From Euryodendron excelsum (taxonomy: Eukaryota > Streptophyta > Magnoliopsida > Ericales > Pentaphylacaceae), in contig CM065394.1 in the NCBI GenBank assembly GCA_033060915.1, forward strand, positions 29,623,501 to 29,687,500: a stretch of DNA of 64,000 nt. The letters run 5' to 3'. The position numbers and the translations under genes are program-made. This document shows positions 46,201-57,594 of the stretch, one piece after another; within the stretch, counting starts at the first letter, position 1; each line of letters begins with the position of its first letter. The notes beneath the pieces are model-generated. The model was not told the DNA's origin and made no database searches. It saw only the letters and a program-made list of their open reading frames with translations.

Positions 46201-46706
46201 AAGTGATTAGGGTTGAACCTTTAGTTAATTAAAGACTCTCATAGGTGAATCTAGGGTAGATTGACATGTAGGTACCGAAAGGGCGGGGTAGGGTGATAGC
46301 TTAGTGCGTCTTCCCTACACGTAACCAATCTCCGAACCTAGGATCACTGTTTTCAAAGACCAAAAAGGAGTCATTTTTCTAAAAAGGGCTAAATGTTTTC
46401 CAAAGGTTGCCAAACAACCTGTTTTCCTTAAAAACCCTCTCTTGAGGAGATATTTTCAAAAACGTTTTCAAAACCCTAAGTGTAGTCTTCGGATTATTCT
46501 TAGTTTTTAGGTGACCTAACTCACCTTAATCAAGTTAGGTGGCGACTCCGAATCTTTTTCAAAAGCCCTTTATTCAAACCAATTTTTCAATTCAAACCTA
46601 GTCGCACTCATTCTTCTAGGAGGGTGAGTTCTAACGAGAGAGTACAGTGTTTTTCCCGCTTGTGTGAGTATTCCTCGAGTGCGAAAAATCTGGGCGCGAC
46701 AATTAT

Positions 46707-47213
46707 GCATAATATGAATTGTATGTGCATAAAGTGAATACTATGTTAATAGATAAATAAGAATATGGGATAATGTTAAGTGGTTGATTACCCTTGGCAT
46801 TGCTATTCATATTAGTGTGAATCATAAAGAGGGCATTAATAGAATGTATAGCATTGGGCTATTATTTCTTTGCTTATATGCATCTAAAAGGTTACAAATT
46901 ATGAAAGCATGATTTTCATATGCAACATGAATGGTCTCATGAAACTACTGCAGTTTATGATTTGGTTTTCATCAACTATGTTTTGGCTATTAGTTTGTTT
47001 TTTATCTGTATGCGACAAATATTGCCTTGAAAACTCTAATGCATCTGTTCTTTGACCTTTGTTAGTAGATCTCTAGATTGCATTTATTCAATACGTTTAT
47101 TGAATGAGAGGTGTTTCATAAGACCCATGATTATCTTTTTTGCTTTTCATTACTTACATGTTTCAGGTATGGTCAATAATTCATGGATTGTATTGTCCTT
47201 TTTATCAAGATAG
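46707..47213. other. AT-rich sequence upstream of a copia remnant
   Basis: Continuous with 40986-41310 before the L7 insertion. It probably contains unrecognisable upstream parts of the copia element; no motif can be named. Confidence 0.4.
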
Positions 47214-48190
47214 ATGCCCAAACAGGAATTTAGTATGAGTTTTGCTACATTGTATATGATTATATTGAAATCAATTTTTCAATGTGATTGTAAGATTTTG
47301 TTAATGAAAAGGTATAAAAGATGTATTGTGCCAAGAAATGATAGAAAGTTTGGAAGAATGGTAAAGTCCCTACTTGACCTCAATAAGTTATTGAAACAAC
47401 GGTATGAGAATATGATTTTGTTATACAATTTCATAACTTTAGACATGATAATGAGGGTAAATGCATTTAGTCTAAGTGTATAGATGAATATGGTGTTGTT
47501 ATTTATCTACGGATGGCATGCTAATTATTGAGACTAACATGAAATATGATTATGAAATTAATAAGTGTCTAACTTCAAACTTCAAAAAGAAGTGTTGAAT
47601 GAAGTAGATATTATCTTAGGTACTAGAGTTAAGAAACATAGTGGAGGTTGAGATGATACCTCCTAAATTTAGGTTTGGAATTTAAAGAAGAGGGTATCTC
47701 ATATGATTCTTCTTTTAACCTGCATGAAAATTCTTAGAGTATGTGAGTGCCATAAGTATCTTGATGTATGCTTTGCGTTGCGCTAAATCAGATATAGTAA
47801 TTGCAATTTGGAAACTTTTAAGATATAGGAGTTATTCTACTGGATAACATTGGGAGGGTTTTGAAAATTTTAAACGAGTGATTGATTTAGGATTATTTCA
47901 TAAAGTTTTCCAATGATACTAGAAAAAGATATTGATATCGGTTTTATCACTAGTGCAAGCAACGATAAATCAACCTTAGGTTGAATTTTTAATCTTGGTG
48001 GATGGAACTGTTTCTTGGGCTTTAAGAAACAAATGTGTGTTGGCTGGAATATTTATCGATGAATAAAATTGTGGCCACAACTGATGGTAGCCATTTCTTT
48101 GTACTGTGTTATGGAGACTTCAATGTCTAGGATATATAGCTATATGTATAATAGCATATCTGGACATTATGTGTCTAAGATTTGAGTATG
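47214..48190 (+). pseudogene. Ty1/copia pol remnant (reverse transcriptase to RNase H)
   Basis: Scattered frames follow the copia order. MVKSLLDLNKLLKQRYENMI (47340-47410) matches the VKSLYGLKQAPKQWHEKFD block of copia reverse transcriptase. EVDIILGTRVKKHSGG (47590-47645) matches the LGEA-ILGI block. MYALRCAKSD (~47767) matches the MYA-CTRPDI block. SASNDKSTLG then FNLGGW (~47950-48005) match RNase H. At least four frame changes and several stops separate them. The YVDD region is too decayed to read. Confidence 0.8.
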
Positions 48191-49300
48191 TCAAATCAGG
48201 GATGTTGGATGGTGATTGCCATTGCTTATAATAGGTACTTCTATAAAAGGCTCTCAAGAGATTTAATAAAATTTCATCCATGAGAAAGAGACTAAAATCC
48301 TTTCTAAAAAGTCACCAGCCATAGAAATCCAACCTTTTACTTGCACTGCAACTGGTTTAAAAGATTCAATGGATAATAACAAGTCGATAAATGACTATTA
48401 TAGCACTCAAATTGTTCTATCCGTTCTAAAGAGATGAGTGCTAGAGGTTGCAATTTTGAGGATGAGTAGTGTTACTCTTAATGATGTTTTTGATAGTTGT
48501 CTCGGGCAACAGAGACATGCAAAGGAATTTCACCTATGTGAACATATAAAGTGGTGCCACTTCTAACAAAAGTTTGGTTTACTTTTGTAAATGTTCATGA
48601 AAATATTCACTTGAGCAAAATGGCTCGAACCATCATGAGCATGACTTGAGCCATGTGTATCTACAAATTCTCTATAGAGATTCAAAGAGCATTGCTCGAG
48701 GCACGGCTTGACGTTGGCTCAAGGCATACTGAGAATTTCGAACTTCAACGAAAAATAGCCACTGTTTCAAATTGAAAAGGTGTCTTTTCATTAGATCAGA
48801 TATAACCATTCATAAAGATGGTTTCAAACACCCATTGGTGATTATAAATAGGAGTTTTTGCATCCAGAGACTAACGTAACGTTGACATATAATCTGATAT
48901 AGAAATACAGACTCTCTATGTTTCAACATCTCTCTCTCAAGTTTTGTCCGTATTACAATTTTTGTGGGAGAGTTCTAAAGAAAGTCTTCAGAATTGTTGT
49001 TTGCAGACTTCAAATGACGTTATTGTATCCTGAAAGTGATTCACTATCAACTCAAAAGCAAAGATACTGGGTTTCACTGGTTCCAAATATGAAACAACAA
49101 CTCTACTTACAGGGATAATGTTGCATACATATAACTCTCACTAGACCTTATGGTGACGAAAATCCCATTCTGTTAGCTATCATTTGCGAAATATTCACAG
49201 GACACTACCATTTACAAAATCAAGCTTGGTGGCCTTATTACACTGACAGAATGTAAAAGTAATTAACTAAATATTGCCATGCTAATTAGATGTTATCATG
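48191..49300 (+). mobile_element. Probable 3' end / LTR remnant of the copia element
   Basis: The region contains GGCTCGA/GCTCGAGGC motifs (48620-48725), a TATA box (TTATAAATAGG) near 48842 and leader-like sequence with CATCTCTCTCTCAAG near 48930, all usual for a copia LTR. Termini and target duplications are not identifiable. Confidence 0.4.
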
Positions 49301-49366
49301 GGTTGATATTTGGTTTAGTTTGAAGTTTTTGACAACAAATAGACTAACCGACTTGTGTATTGTGAT

Positions 49367-49731
49367 TAGGGATGACAAAATAACCCGATATGTCAGGTCC
49401 CCGCCACCCCTACCCTATTGAGACGAGTATGGAGTAATTCCAATCGTGTAGGATCGGGTTTGGGAATAAAGGACAATAATCTGCTCCGCCTATTTCATAT
49501 ATACATATTATATTAAAATATTAATATTGTAATTTTTTTTTCCTTATTTTTGTGATTTTGTCTCTTACTTTGCCAATGATTTATTTAAAAAAAATATTAA
49601 CATAAAGGAAATGGGTTGGGCTGGATAAAGTATGGAGAGGTGTTAGACGAAGCAGGGAGGAGGGGTCACCATGGTGGGATGAGAATGGGATAGGGGTCTT
49701 CAAACTCAAACTCACCTCGTTGCCATCCCTA
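49367..49731. mobile_element. hAT-type MITE, 365 bp
   Basis: Terminal inverted repeats are TAGGGATGACAA at the left and TTGCCATCCCTA at the right (one mismatch). Perfect 8-bp duplications ATTGTGAT flank them (49359-49366 and 49732-49739). Eight-base duplications and TAGGG(A/T)-type ends are hAT hallmarks. It has no transposase. Confidence 0.93.
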
Positions 49732-49793
49732 ATTGTGATAAAGAGGATTCAAGATGCTAAATAAAATACAAGAGCAAATAAAACAATTTGTAA

Positions 49794-51107
49794 CAAATGT
49801 TTGCCGGCAGATGCATACGTACCGTCCACCCTCCAGAATATAACTGTTGTTGCCTCTAAGAGTGCACTTACAATGTCAAAGTAAGCATATTATGATCATC
49901 CAAAGTCTATTGGGAATTAGTATGACATTTCATTCTAATTGACAGTTTTGCGGGTACTAGGAAGAGTTTTTTCACTAGTACTGTTACATAATATGCCAGA
50001 AAGAGAATATACTAATGTAGCTCGCTCTTCAATTATTGTAACAAATATATTAATGTTAAATTTGATTTATATCTTAACAAAATTGATATCTGCTTCAGCA
50101 GCCAAATGGGTAACCCTTAAAAGTGATGGAGTATGAATGCAAGCGACAGTAACGAAGCAAGGATTTTATGTTTAAACATAAGAAATTTTTGTAGGGAGTA
50201 TTTTGAAGGGAGTTTTTCAAAAATAGGGAGGCCCAGGCAACCCCTGGCTTGGTCCATGGCAAGAGATTCATGAGAATTTACTGTGGCAGTGTATTTTTTT
50301 GTAAGGTATACATGTCTTTGACCAACTACTCTATCGAGCTCGTGTAGATACAACTGTTTACATGAGCTATATTAAATTTTATGTATCGCATGAATAATAA
50401 CTGATCACAAAGAGGTGTGAAGAAATGTTGAACTTGAGATTTTATACGTACGATGAAGACCATCCGACTATTGGACCACTCCTTGCAATAATAGTACGGT
50501 TACATACTTATAACTTCACTCAGCAATATTTAGTGCATTATAAAAAAAAATGTGAAATTATTCAATATTCTTAGAGGGGCACTTGACTTCGTTCTTACAC
50601 TCTTATGAGGATGGGTCTCCCACTTATTAGATAGGTATTTAAATCCATCTAATAAGAGGACCACTACTATGTACATGATGAAGTAATAATGACGTGTTAT
50701 TTCAAGATCACTGAATAATTTTTTATAAAAACGGTCACTTATCAATCAGAACACTAAGGGCCCAATTAGTGTGTTCCATGATACAATAATATATACATAT
50801 ATATATATATATATATGCACTGGGCAACAATATCTTTAGATAGATAAAAAAAAACAAACAAACAAACAAACTAGTAACTTAAAATCAAATGACAAGCAAT
50901 AATTAAAATGTGTTATAAAAAGGATTATTAAATAGAGCAAGATTTTTATTTAATACCATTTAATTAATATAAAGACCATACTAACGTGTTCAAGCGGCCC
51001 AAAGATTTTGTGTATCCATGCACTCTCAATCTAGGGTGAACATGAATCATGTGATCAAATTTTATTATGTGCTAATTGATAATTCGGCTGTTTTGAGTGC
51101 GACCTAA
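49794..51107. repeat. Tandem duplication, unit A (1.3 kb)
   Basis: This aligns in order with 51108-53727. Shared blocks include CACTTACAATGTCAAAGTA / CACTTCCAATGTCAAGGTA, GAAAGAGAATATACTAAT / GAAAGAGAACTAG..ACTAAT, AAAATCAAATGACAAGCAA and AATCTAGGGTGAAC. It is noncoding, and unit A is the shorter, MITE-free version. Confidence 0.8.
50787..50816. repeat. (TA)n microsatellite
   Basis: An AT dinucleotide run with one interruption. Confidence 0.95.
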
Positions 51108-51295
51108 CGGTGTAAGAATTATTTACCTGCATATGCACACGTACCTTCCAAAATTTGACTCTAGTTTCAGTGAGTGCACTTCCAATGTCAAGGTATGCAT
51201 ATTCTGATTATCCAAATTCAAATGAGAATTAGTATAAAATTTCATTCACATTGAAAGTTGTCGCCGGTACTGGCTACGAAAAGTTTTTTCACTTA

Positions 51296-51514
51296 AGGGT
51301 ACGTTTGGTTAAGCTTTTTTTTTTATTTTTCTCTTTTTTAAAGCTTAAAAGCTTAAAGTCATTTGGTACACTAGTTTTTAACTTTTTGTTTTTTTTGGTT
51401 TTTTAAGCTAAAACAAGCCAAACAAAGCTAAAAACATTTTTTTTTTTTTAGCCTTTTTTCTTTTTTCAGTTAGCTTTTTTTTAAGCTAGCATTTTAGCTA
51501 TACCAAACAGACCT
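51296..51514. mobile_element. Tourist/PIF-Harbinger-type MITE, 219 bp
   Basis: Ends are AGGGTACGTTTGGT and ACCAAACAGACCT, with TTA duplications at 51293-51295 and 51515-51517. Unit A gives a near-empty site (TTTTTTCACTAGTACTGTTA near 49969). The interior is T-rich with AAGCTTAAAAGCTT-like foldbacks. Confidence 0.85.
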
Positions 51515-52159
51515 TTAGTCCTGTTGGATTATATCCCAGAAAGAGAACTAGTCAGCCGACTCGAAGCAAAAAATCAATGTACTAATATAGCTCGTTCTTC
51601 AATTATTGTAACATGTCACCGAAGTATATTAATGTTTAAATTTGATTTATATCTAAAAAAAATATTTGATATCTGCTTCACTAGCCAAATGGCTAACCCA
51701 TTAAAAGTGTTGAGTGCAAGAGGCAATAACGGAGCCAGAATTTTATGATAAGGGGGCCTAAGAAGAGCAGTACCATTGAAGATAAGAAAATTTTGCAAGG
51801 AGCTTTTTGAAGAGTTAAATTAAAAGGGCTTTTTTGAAGAAAGGGGAGCCAGGCCACCCCTGGTCTACCACTAGCTTCGTGACAGTATACTTTTTTTTTG
51901 GGATGTTCATATCTTTAACTAACTACTTTATTGTAAAAAATCCGTTTACATGAACTATATAAAGTTTATATATTGCATGAATGATAACTAGTTATAAAAG
52001 GATATAAAGAGATATTGAACTTAAAATTTTATGCCTATCATCAGACCAACTGACTCTGCCCAGTGGTTTTCTCCATAATACCTATATAAAAATATAGGTA
52101 TTGATCTCCCAAAATTCTAAAATTTTACCAGGGTCTCTATAAAATTTAAAAAAAATTAA

Positions 52160-52835
52160 GAGTAATTACACTTTAACCTCCTATGGTTTGGTCCAAAATC
52201 AAATGACTTTCCTAAACTTTAAAAGTGAACAGATGAATTCCTTGTGATTTTGGACTAAAGTGTAAATGGATAGAAACTGTTAAATTTAATGAAAATTGTT
52301 ATAAGTAATTACACTTTATCCCCTGTGGTTTGAGTCAAAATTAGATTACCCTCCCTATAGTTTAAAAGTGAACACATGACCACCATGTTATTTTAGAAAT
52401 TAAAAAGATTATTTGACCTCATTTTATGCCAAAAAGATAATAAAAACCATTAGATTTAACCGAAATTCTATCATGGAGATATTTTGATTATTTTATATCT
52501 TCAAATTAGAACATTTAAAAGATAACTTGGTAAAATAACCAAAAAAAATCTCCACAGAATATCAAAAAGATAACTTGGTAAAATAACAGAAAAAAAAAAC
52601 TTCAATAAACAACACTTTATTTTGGCATAAAATGGCCAAATCATCTTTTTAATATTCTATTTTAGAGATAAAATGATAAAAATATTCTTATAATATAATT
52701 TTCATTAAATCTAACGATTTCCATCAATTTGCACTTTAGTCCAAAATTACAGGAGAGTCATCTGTTCACTTTTAAAGTTTAAGGTGGTCATCTAATTTTC
52801 GATTAAATTACAGGAGGATAAAGTATAATTATCTC
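52160..52835. mobile_element. Mutator-type MITE with ~75-bp inverted repeats, 676 bp
   Basis: The left end (TTACACTTTAACCTCCTATG ... AAAAGTGAACAGATGA) and the reverse complement of the right end share ~75 bp at about 80% identity. Flanks AAAAAATTA and AAAAATTTA differ at one of nine bases, consistent with a 9-bp Mutator duplication, though low complexity weakens that test. A partial internal copy of the terminus (~52305-52380) is present. No transposase. Confidence 0.8.
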
Positions 52836-53069
52836 AAAAATTTATCTTTTCCTCCTCTCAACACAAACTCTGGGTCTGCCACTACCTGGGCCACACCTTG
52901 TAGTTACAATACAAGTTACCTACTTATAAATTCACTCGTCAATCAGTGCACCAAGAGATTCAAAAACTTTCACTCATCAATGAGTACATTGAGAGACAGT
53001 GATGGAGTCAAAATTTCATCTAGAGAGGGACACAAGCACATTTTTTTTTCTTTGTAACCAACTAGACAT

Positions 53070-53100
53070 TATATATATATATATGTGTGTGTGTGTGTGC
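53070..53100. repeat. (AT)n(GT)n compound microsatellite
   Basis: TATATATATATATATG followed by TGTGTGTGTGTGTGC. Confidence 0.95.
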
Positions 53101-54226
53101 ATAAGGTATATAAGCTTATGTATAAAATATATAACTGGATAAATAACTATTTAAGGAGAGCGGCTTTAAATTGTGAGGGAGACAAATTGAAAAATAACTT
53201 TAAAATGGTATGTACAAATAGAGTTTTCAAAAATTTAAGGTGGCATTTGTACATTTTAAGGGTCAATTGAAAATATTTTTGAAACTAAAGGTAAAAATAG
53301 AAGTTTAAAAATTTGAAGGGGGCACTTGTAACATTTTAAGGGGACAATTTGATAAATATTTCAAAACCAGTGAGCAAAAGTGAAATTATAAAAAATATGA
53401 TTGTGTGGCAGCTGCCTCCCTGGGCATTAGCTGGCTACGCCCTTGCTGAGAGACCCAATTAGTCTCGCCAACAGAAAATATTTAATTGATTGTCCACAAA
53501 ATATTCATTAGGTAACTTAAAATCAAATGACAAGCAATAATTAAAATATATGCTATAGAAGCCAAAAGGGATTGTTAAATTGAGCATATTTTGTAATGTC
53601 ATTTAGGTCAAAGACAATACTAATGTGTACAAGCCGCCTAAAGATTTGTTGTGTCCATCCAATCTAGGGTGAACGTGAATCATGTGATCAAAGTTTGTTA
53701 TATGTTAATTTGGCTGTTTTGAGTTGGGAGAATCATATGACGAGGTGAAGGGTAATCAATCCGACGGCCATGACCATCTTAGCTCTTCTAATATGTACCT
53801 TGATTTGTAACCCACTAACGGGTGAAACCATTGGCATCTAAAAAGGGAAAGAAAAAAGAAATGCAGCCATGTTGGAACTTTCTTTGTGAATCCTAGTGAT
53901 GAAGATCAGGACAATCACAAACCTTTTTATGGTCTACATGACTTTGGCGGAGCCAGAAAGTTTATTTAGGGACAAAATTTGTTCACAACCTAAAACAATT
54001 TTCAGCATAACGCTATATAATTAGAAGTTTTGTACAAAACTTGATAAATTAATTTTAAAACTTGTTCTTAGTAGATTTTTTTAATACACCCTAATTTTAG
54101 AAACAAAAAATATTATTTTTTAAATTTCGAGAATCGTTTTCTTGTAAAAATGAAAGCGAAGGTATTTTTTATGTTCTCATGTTTTGTTTTTGAGAAGACA
54201 AAAAATTAAAAAGTTCATTTATTTCC

Positions 54227-54257
54227 AAAAAAAAAGGGGGGGGGGGGGAGGGGGGAA
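54227..54257. repeat. A-run followed by G-run
   Basis: Nine A then about 14 G, one A and six G; prone to assembly error. Confidence 0.9.
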
Positions 54258-54395
54258 AGTATAACTAAAACAGGAATTATAGTTTTCTTTTCTTCATAAA
54301 TAACAGTAGCCCATTTGACTTTCATATATTTGCATATAAGCTTTTTTAAAATGATTTTTAAAGCAAATTAACATTTTAAGGTGGTATTCACAATT

Positions 54396-54930
54396 GGGTT
54401 ACTTACAAAGACACCCCTTAACTACGACTTAATATCACTAAATCACCATAAACACTAAAACGTGATACATTGACCCTTTGAACTATTAATCTGTATTAAT
54501 CAACACCTTATGTTAACAATATGTCAGTAACCTATTGAGAGAGTGAATGAAAAATTGTTATTTTACTTGCACATGTTCACAATAATATGACTTTATACCT
54601 AATTGACCTTCTTTTTTTATAATAATTGTTTAATAATTGAAATACCTCTTGATTTGTCTTTATATTTATATGCTATTTTAAGGGCAATTTAGTTATTAAG
54701 AATTACTATAGTTAGAACAAGTCAATTAAGGTATAAAACAATACTTTTATGAAGATGAGCAAGATGACAATTTTCCATCTACTCTCCAAACTGATTGCTA
54801 ACAAACTGTGACAGAAAGTGTTAACTGATACAAATTGATAGTTTAAGAGGTCAATGTATCACGTTTTAAAGTTTATAGGAGTTTGGTGATATTGAATTAT
54901 ATGTTCAGGGGGTGTTTTTGCAATTAATCC
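54396..54930. mobile_element. Mutator-type MITE with ~105-bp inverted repeats, 535 bp
   Basis: The left terminus (GGGTTACTTACAAAGACACC ...) and the reverse complement of the right (GGATTAATTGCAAAAACACC ...) stay alignable for ~105 bp, with AAACGTGATACATTGACC identical in both. Nine-base flanks TTCACAATT (54387-54395) and TTCATAATT (54931-54939) differ at one base. No coding sequence. Confidence 0.9.
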
Positions 54931-55130
54931 TTCATAATTTTGTAGAGGGTGCAAATTGACAGATATTCTACAATTATAGGTCAAATAAAAAAAATTTAAA
55001 ATGTAAGGGGCACTTACAAATTTTTAGGGAGACAAATTTAAAGAGATTCCTAAAATTAAACGTAAAACTAAAATTTTCTAAAAAGTTGGGCAAAGTGGGA
55101 GTAAGTACCTCTCTAGCCTCACATGGCTCC

Positions 55131-56880
55131 GCTCTTGCTATGCGATGTTGAAAATTCTTTGATAAGATATATAAAGAAAAGTTGAAGGCTAGCTAACTTC
55201 AAATCTCATGAGAGAAATTCCATAAAAATTACTGGCTTTGCTCTCTTTAAGAAAGGAAATGCTATACATAAACTAATATTTTAATTTATTTTCTCACCTA
55301 CAAAATACAAGTGAATGGTTCCATGTGTATTTATTAATATGAGTGCCAATACATGGGTAAAAAGAAGGAAATGATATACGTAAACTCTTTTACTACTTAC
55401 TTTTCTTACTAGCCGATGTGTCATGATTGATGTGGAAGACATATCATCAAAACAAGAGAATTACACAACTCCAATTCATTCTTCTCGGTTAAGAGAATGA
55501 GATTATGGAAATAAAGAAATTGTGTAACTATGTCTAGGGAAATAAGTTAGTGAGGGAAGGAGAGAAACAAGGTATGTGGATCATAGAGAGAAACAGATTG
55601 AGTCCCATTTCATTCCCCTCTGTACTAATTTCTCCCTTTTCCCCGCTTCTGTAATTTTAGGTGTAAGTTGAAGATTTACTTGGTTGATATGGACAGGAGC
55701 GGCCGCAAGGCTAAAATCTAGGGCTTCCTTATTTGTAAAATATATATTTCCTTTTGTGCAAAATTTTTAAATAATATCATCAAAACTATAAATGCCTACG
55801 TCAGCCTTGTTTAGAAAAGTGGATAAGAAAAGAACTTATGTATAACAGTACTTGCAAAAAAATTTATTAAAAAATTAATTTATATATAGTATTACTCTTC
55901 AAGTAATGCGAGACTGGTGAATGAAGTACCATCCAAAGCTTATGATATCTTTGGAAAGATATCATAGATTTTATCCATCTCCTTCATAAAAGGATTATGG
56001 TTTTGAATATATACATCATAGCAAAACACAACTCTGAGCTTTTAACTTTTAAGAAATAGTAAAGAGTTAAAGAAAGAAAAAGAAAAGAAAACTTGAAAAG
56101 AATAACTCTTCCTTAAAAGAATCTTGTTGATTTATCCACAAATTTTCAGCCCAATAAATTCTGTGTGTAAGTATATTTCATAGAAACAGAGAAGACTTGA
56201 CTATTTTCATTGCACTTAAATATGTACGAGTTGCAACAGCCAACTCTGATGCCCATTATTGTAGGCTAAGAAGTACCAGGAATGCTAAGAATGTGCGGTA
56301 TTCATATTGGATACTCTCCAACGTATGTTGAACACGCTTAAACGTATACAAAAATTTTCTTTTTTAACTTTTTAGAGTTGGACGCATTTCAGATACTTTC
56401 GAAACACCCTGTTGTTTGGATTCACTTGTCCCTCACTCTTATATACATTGAACAAGTTGTAAGTTTTAAAAAAAAAATGAACAAATATTGCTGGAAAAAA
56501 CAAACACAATAAGATTTTATATTTAATTTGGCATGAAAGCTTTACAATACATGATTTTTAATTCTAATGAATGTTATCTTATATAAGTAAAATATTTCTA
56601 TATGTGATATATTAAATATACAAAATATAAATTTTGATCATGTCCAGCAGTGTCATGTCTGAATTTGTTAAAAATCATCATGCCGGCAAGCCCAAAGATT
56701 GATTTGACATAGAAACAAGACCAATGACGAGAAGACAATGTTTTGTTCTTCTTTAAAGACTGGAACAGTAGTTACATTACAAGAAGAGCTAGCCTTATTT
56801 CCATCTTATAGTTTAACATGAAAACATAACAAATTAACATAGCATGAAAGCAAACAAGGCGTTATCAAATGCATTGATTT
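55131..56880. other. AT-rich intergenic sequence downstream of the P450 gene
   Basis: No open frame or repeat terminus that I can support. The final part (about 56750-56902) is presumably P450 3' UTR and flank. Confidence 0.5.
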
Positions 56881-56902
56881 ATAGGACCATGAATACTCGA
56901 GA

Positions 56903-57563
56903 TTAAGGAGAGTTGAAGGTGGGAACAAGTTGAAGAGATATTTTCTTGTGAACAGCTAACCCATAAACCTCACTCATGTCCAAATCCTCCCCTCTTGCAC
57001 CATATGGGCATTTCCAGTCGAACCAGTACAAGAGGTTGGCAAGCAAGTGTTCAGCTTGTATGACTCCAAATGACATTCCAGGACATCCCCTTCTCCCGGC
57101 ACCAAATGGAATAAACTGGAAGTCTTGGCCTTTAAAATCAACCGAGTTGTTAAGGAATCTCTCTGGAATGAACTCTTCTGGCCTGTCCCATAATCCGGGG
57201 TCCCTTTGAATTGCCCATGCATTGATAAACACTCTTGTTTTTGGAGGAATATCATAACCTTCCAAACTGGCACTCTCGGTCAATTTTCGAGGAACCAAGA
57301 AAGGAACCGGAGCGTGTAACCGTAGAATCTCTTTGACAACACATTTTAAGTAGTCCATTTGATCTATATCATCTTCATCTACCTTTGATTTATTTCTAAC
57401 CACTCTTCTTACCTCTTCCTGAGCTTTCTTCATCTTGGTTGGATGTTTCATCAACTCTGCCATCGTCCACTCCATGGTTGTTGATGTAGTATCCACTCCT
57501 CCAACAAACATGTCCTGTAATTGACAATGAAACATGTCCTATAATTGACAATGACAAAATTAA

Positions 57564-57594
<31 letters not shown>

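Larger units (their letters stand above)
41316..46701 (+). mobile_element. L7: complete 5,386-bp solo LTR, the best-preserved copy
   Basis: It begins TGTAAGCACCCC and ends GGGCGCGACA. It is flanked by perfect ATTAT duplications at 41311-41315 and 46702-46706. Order inside: a 20-unit hairpin minisatellite, a 158-bp triplication, a palindrome cluster, TATA at 43292-43299, an AAACCCTAG-rich leader, a splice-donor-like CAAGGTAGG near 43605, a CT-rich tract, the conserved GCATGCTT block near 43715, a ~2-kb G-poor tract, the TACGACTAACCTAATTC motif near 45914, and a CCTAACT/AGTTAGG hairpin near 46515-46540. No gag-pol sequence is on either side. It was the reference for aligning L1-L6. A Ty3/gypsy Tat/Ogre affinity is possible from LTR size alone. 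Confidence 0.95.
51108..53727. repeat. Tandem duplication, unit B (2.6 kb, expanded by insertions)
   Basis: Second copy of the 1.3-kb unit. The extra length comes from a Tourist-type MITE (51296-51514), a Mutator-type MITE (52160-52835) and adjoining repeat sequence to ~53455, all absent from unit A at the matching points. Confidence 0.8.
53941..55130. repeat. Possible element bounded by GGCGGAGCCA / TGGCTCCGCT
   Basis: Short inverted ends (GGCGGAGCCA near 53948 and TGGCTCCGCT near 55124) enclose AT-rich sequence with a nested Mutator-type MITE. Similar bounded stretches (GGAGCCAG ... TGG) occur near 51730-51880 and 52987-53455. Such ends are common in plant repeats but I cannot assign the class. 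Confidence 0.4.
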
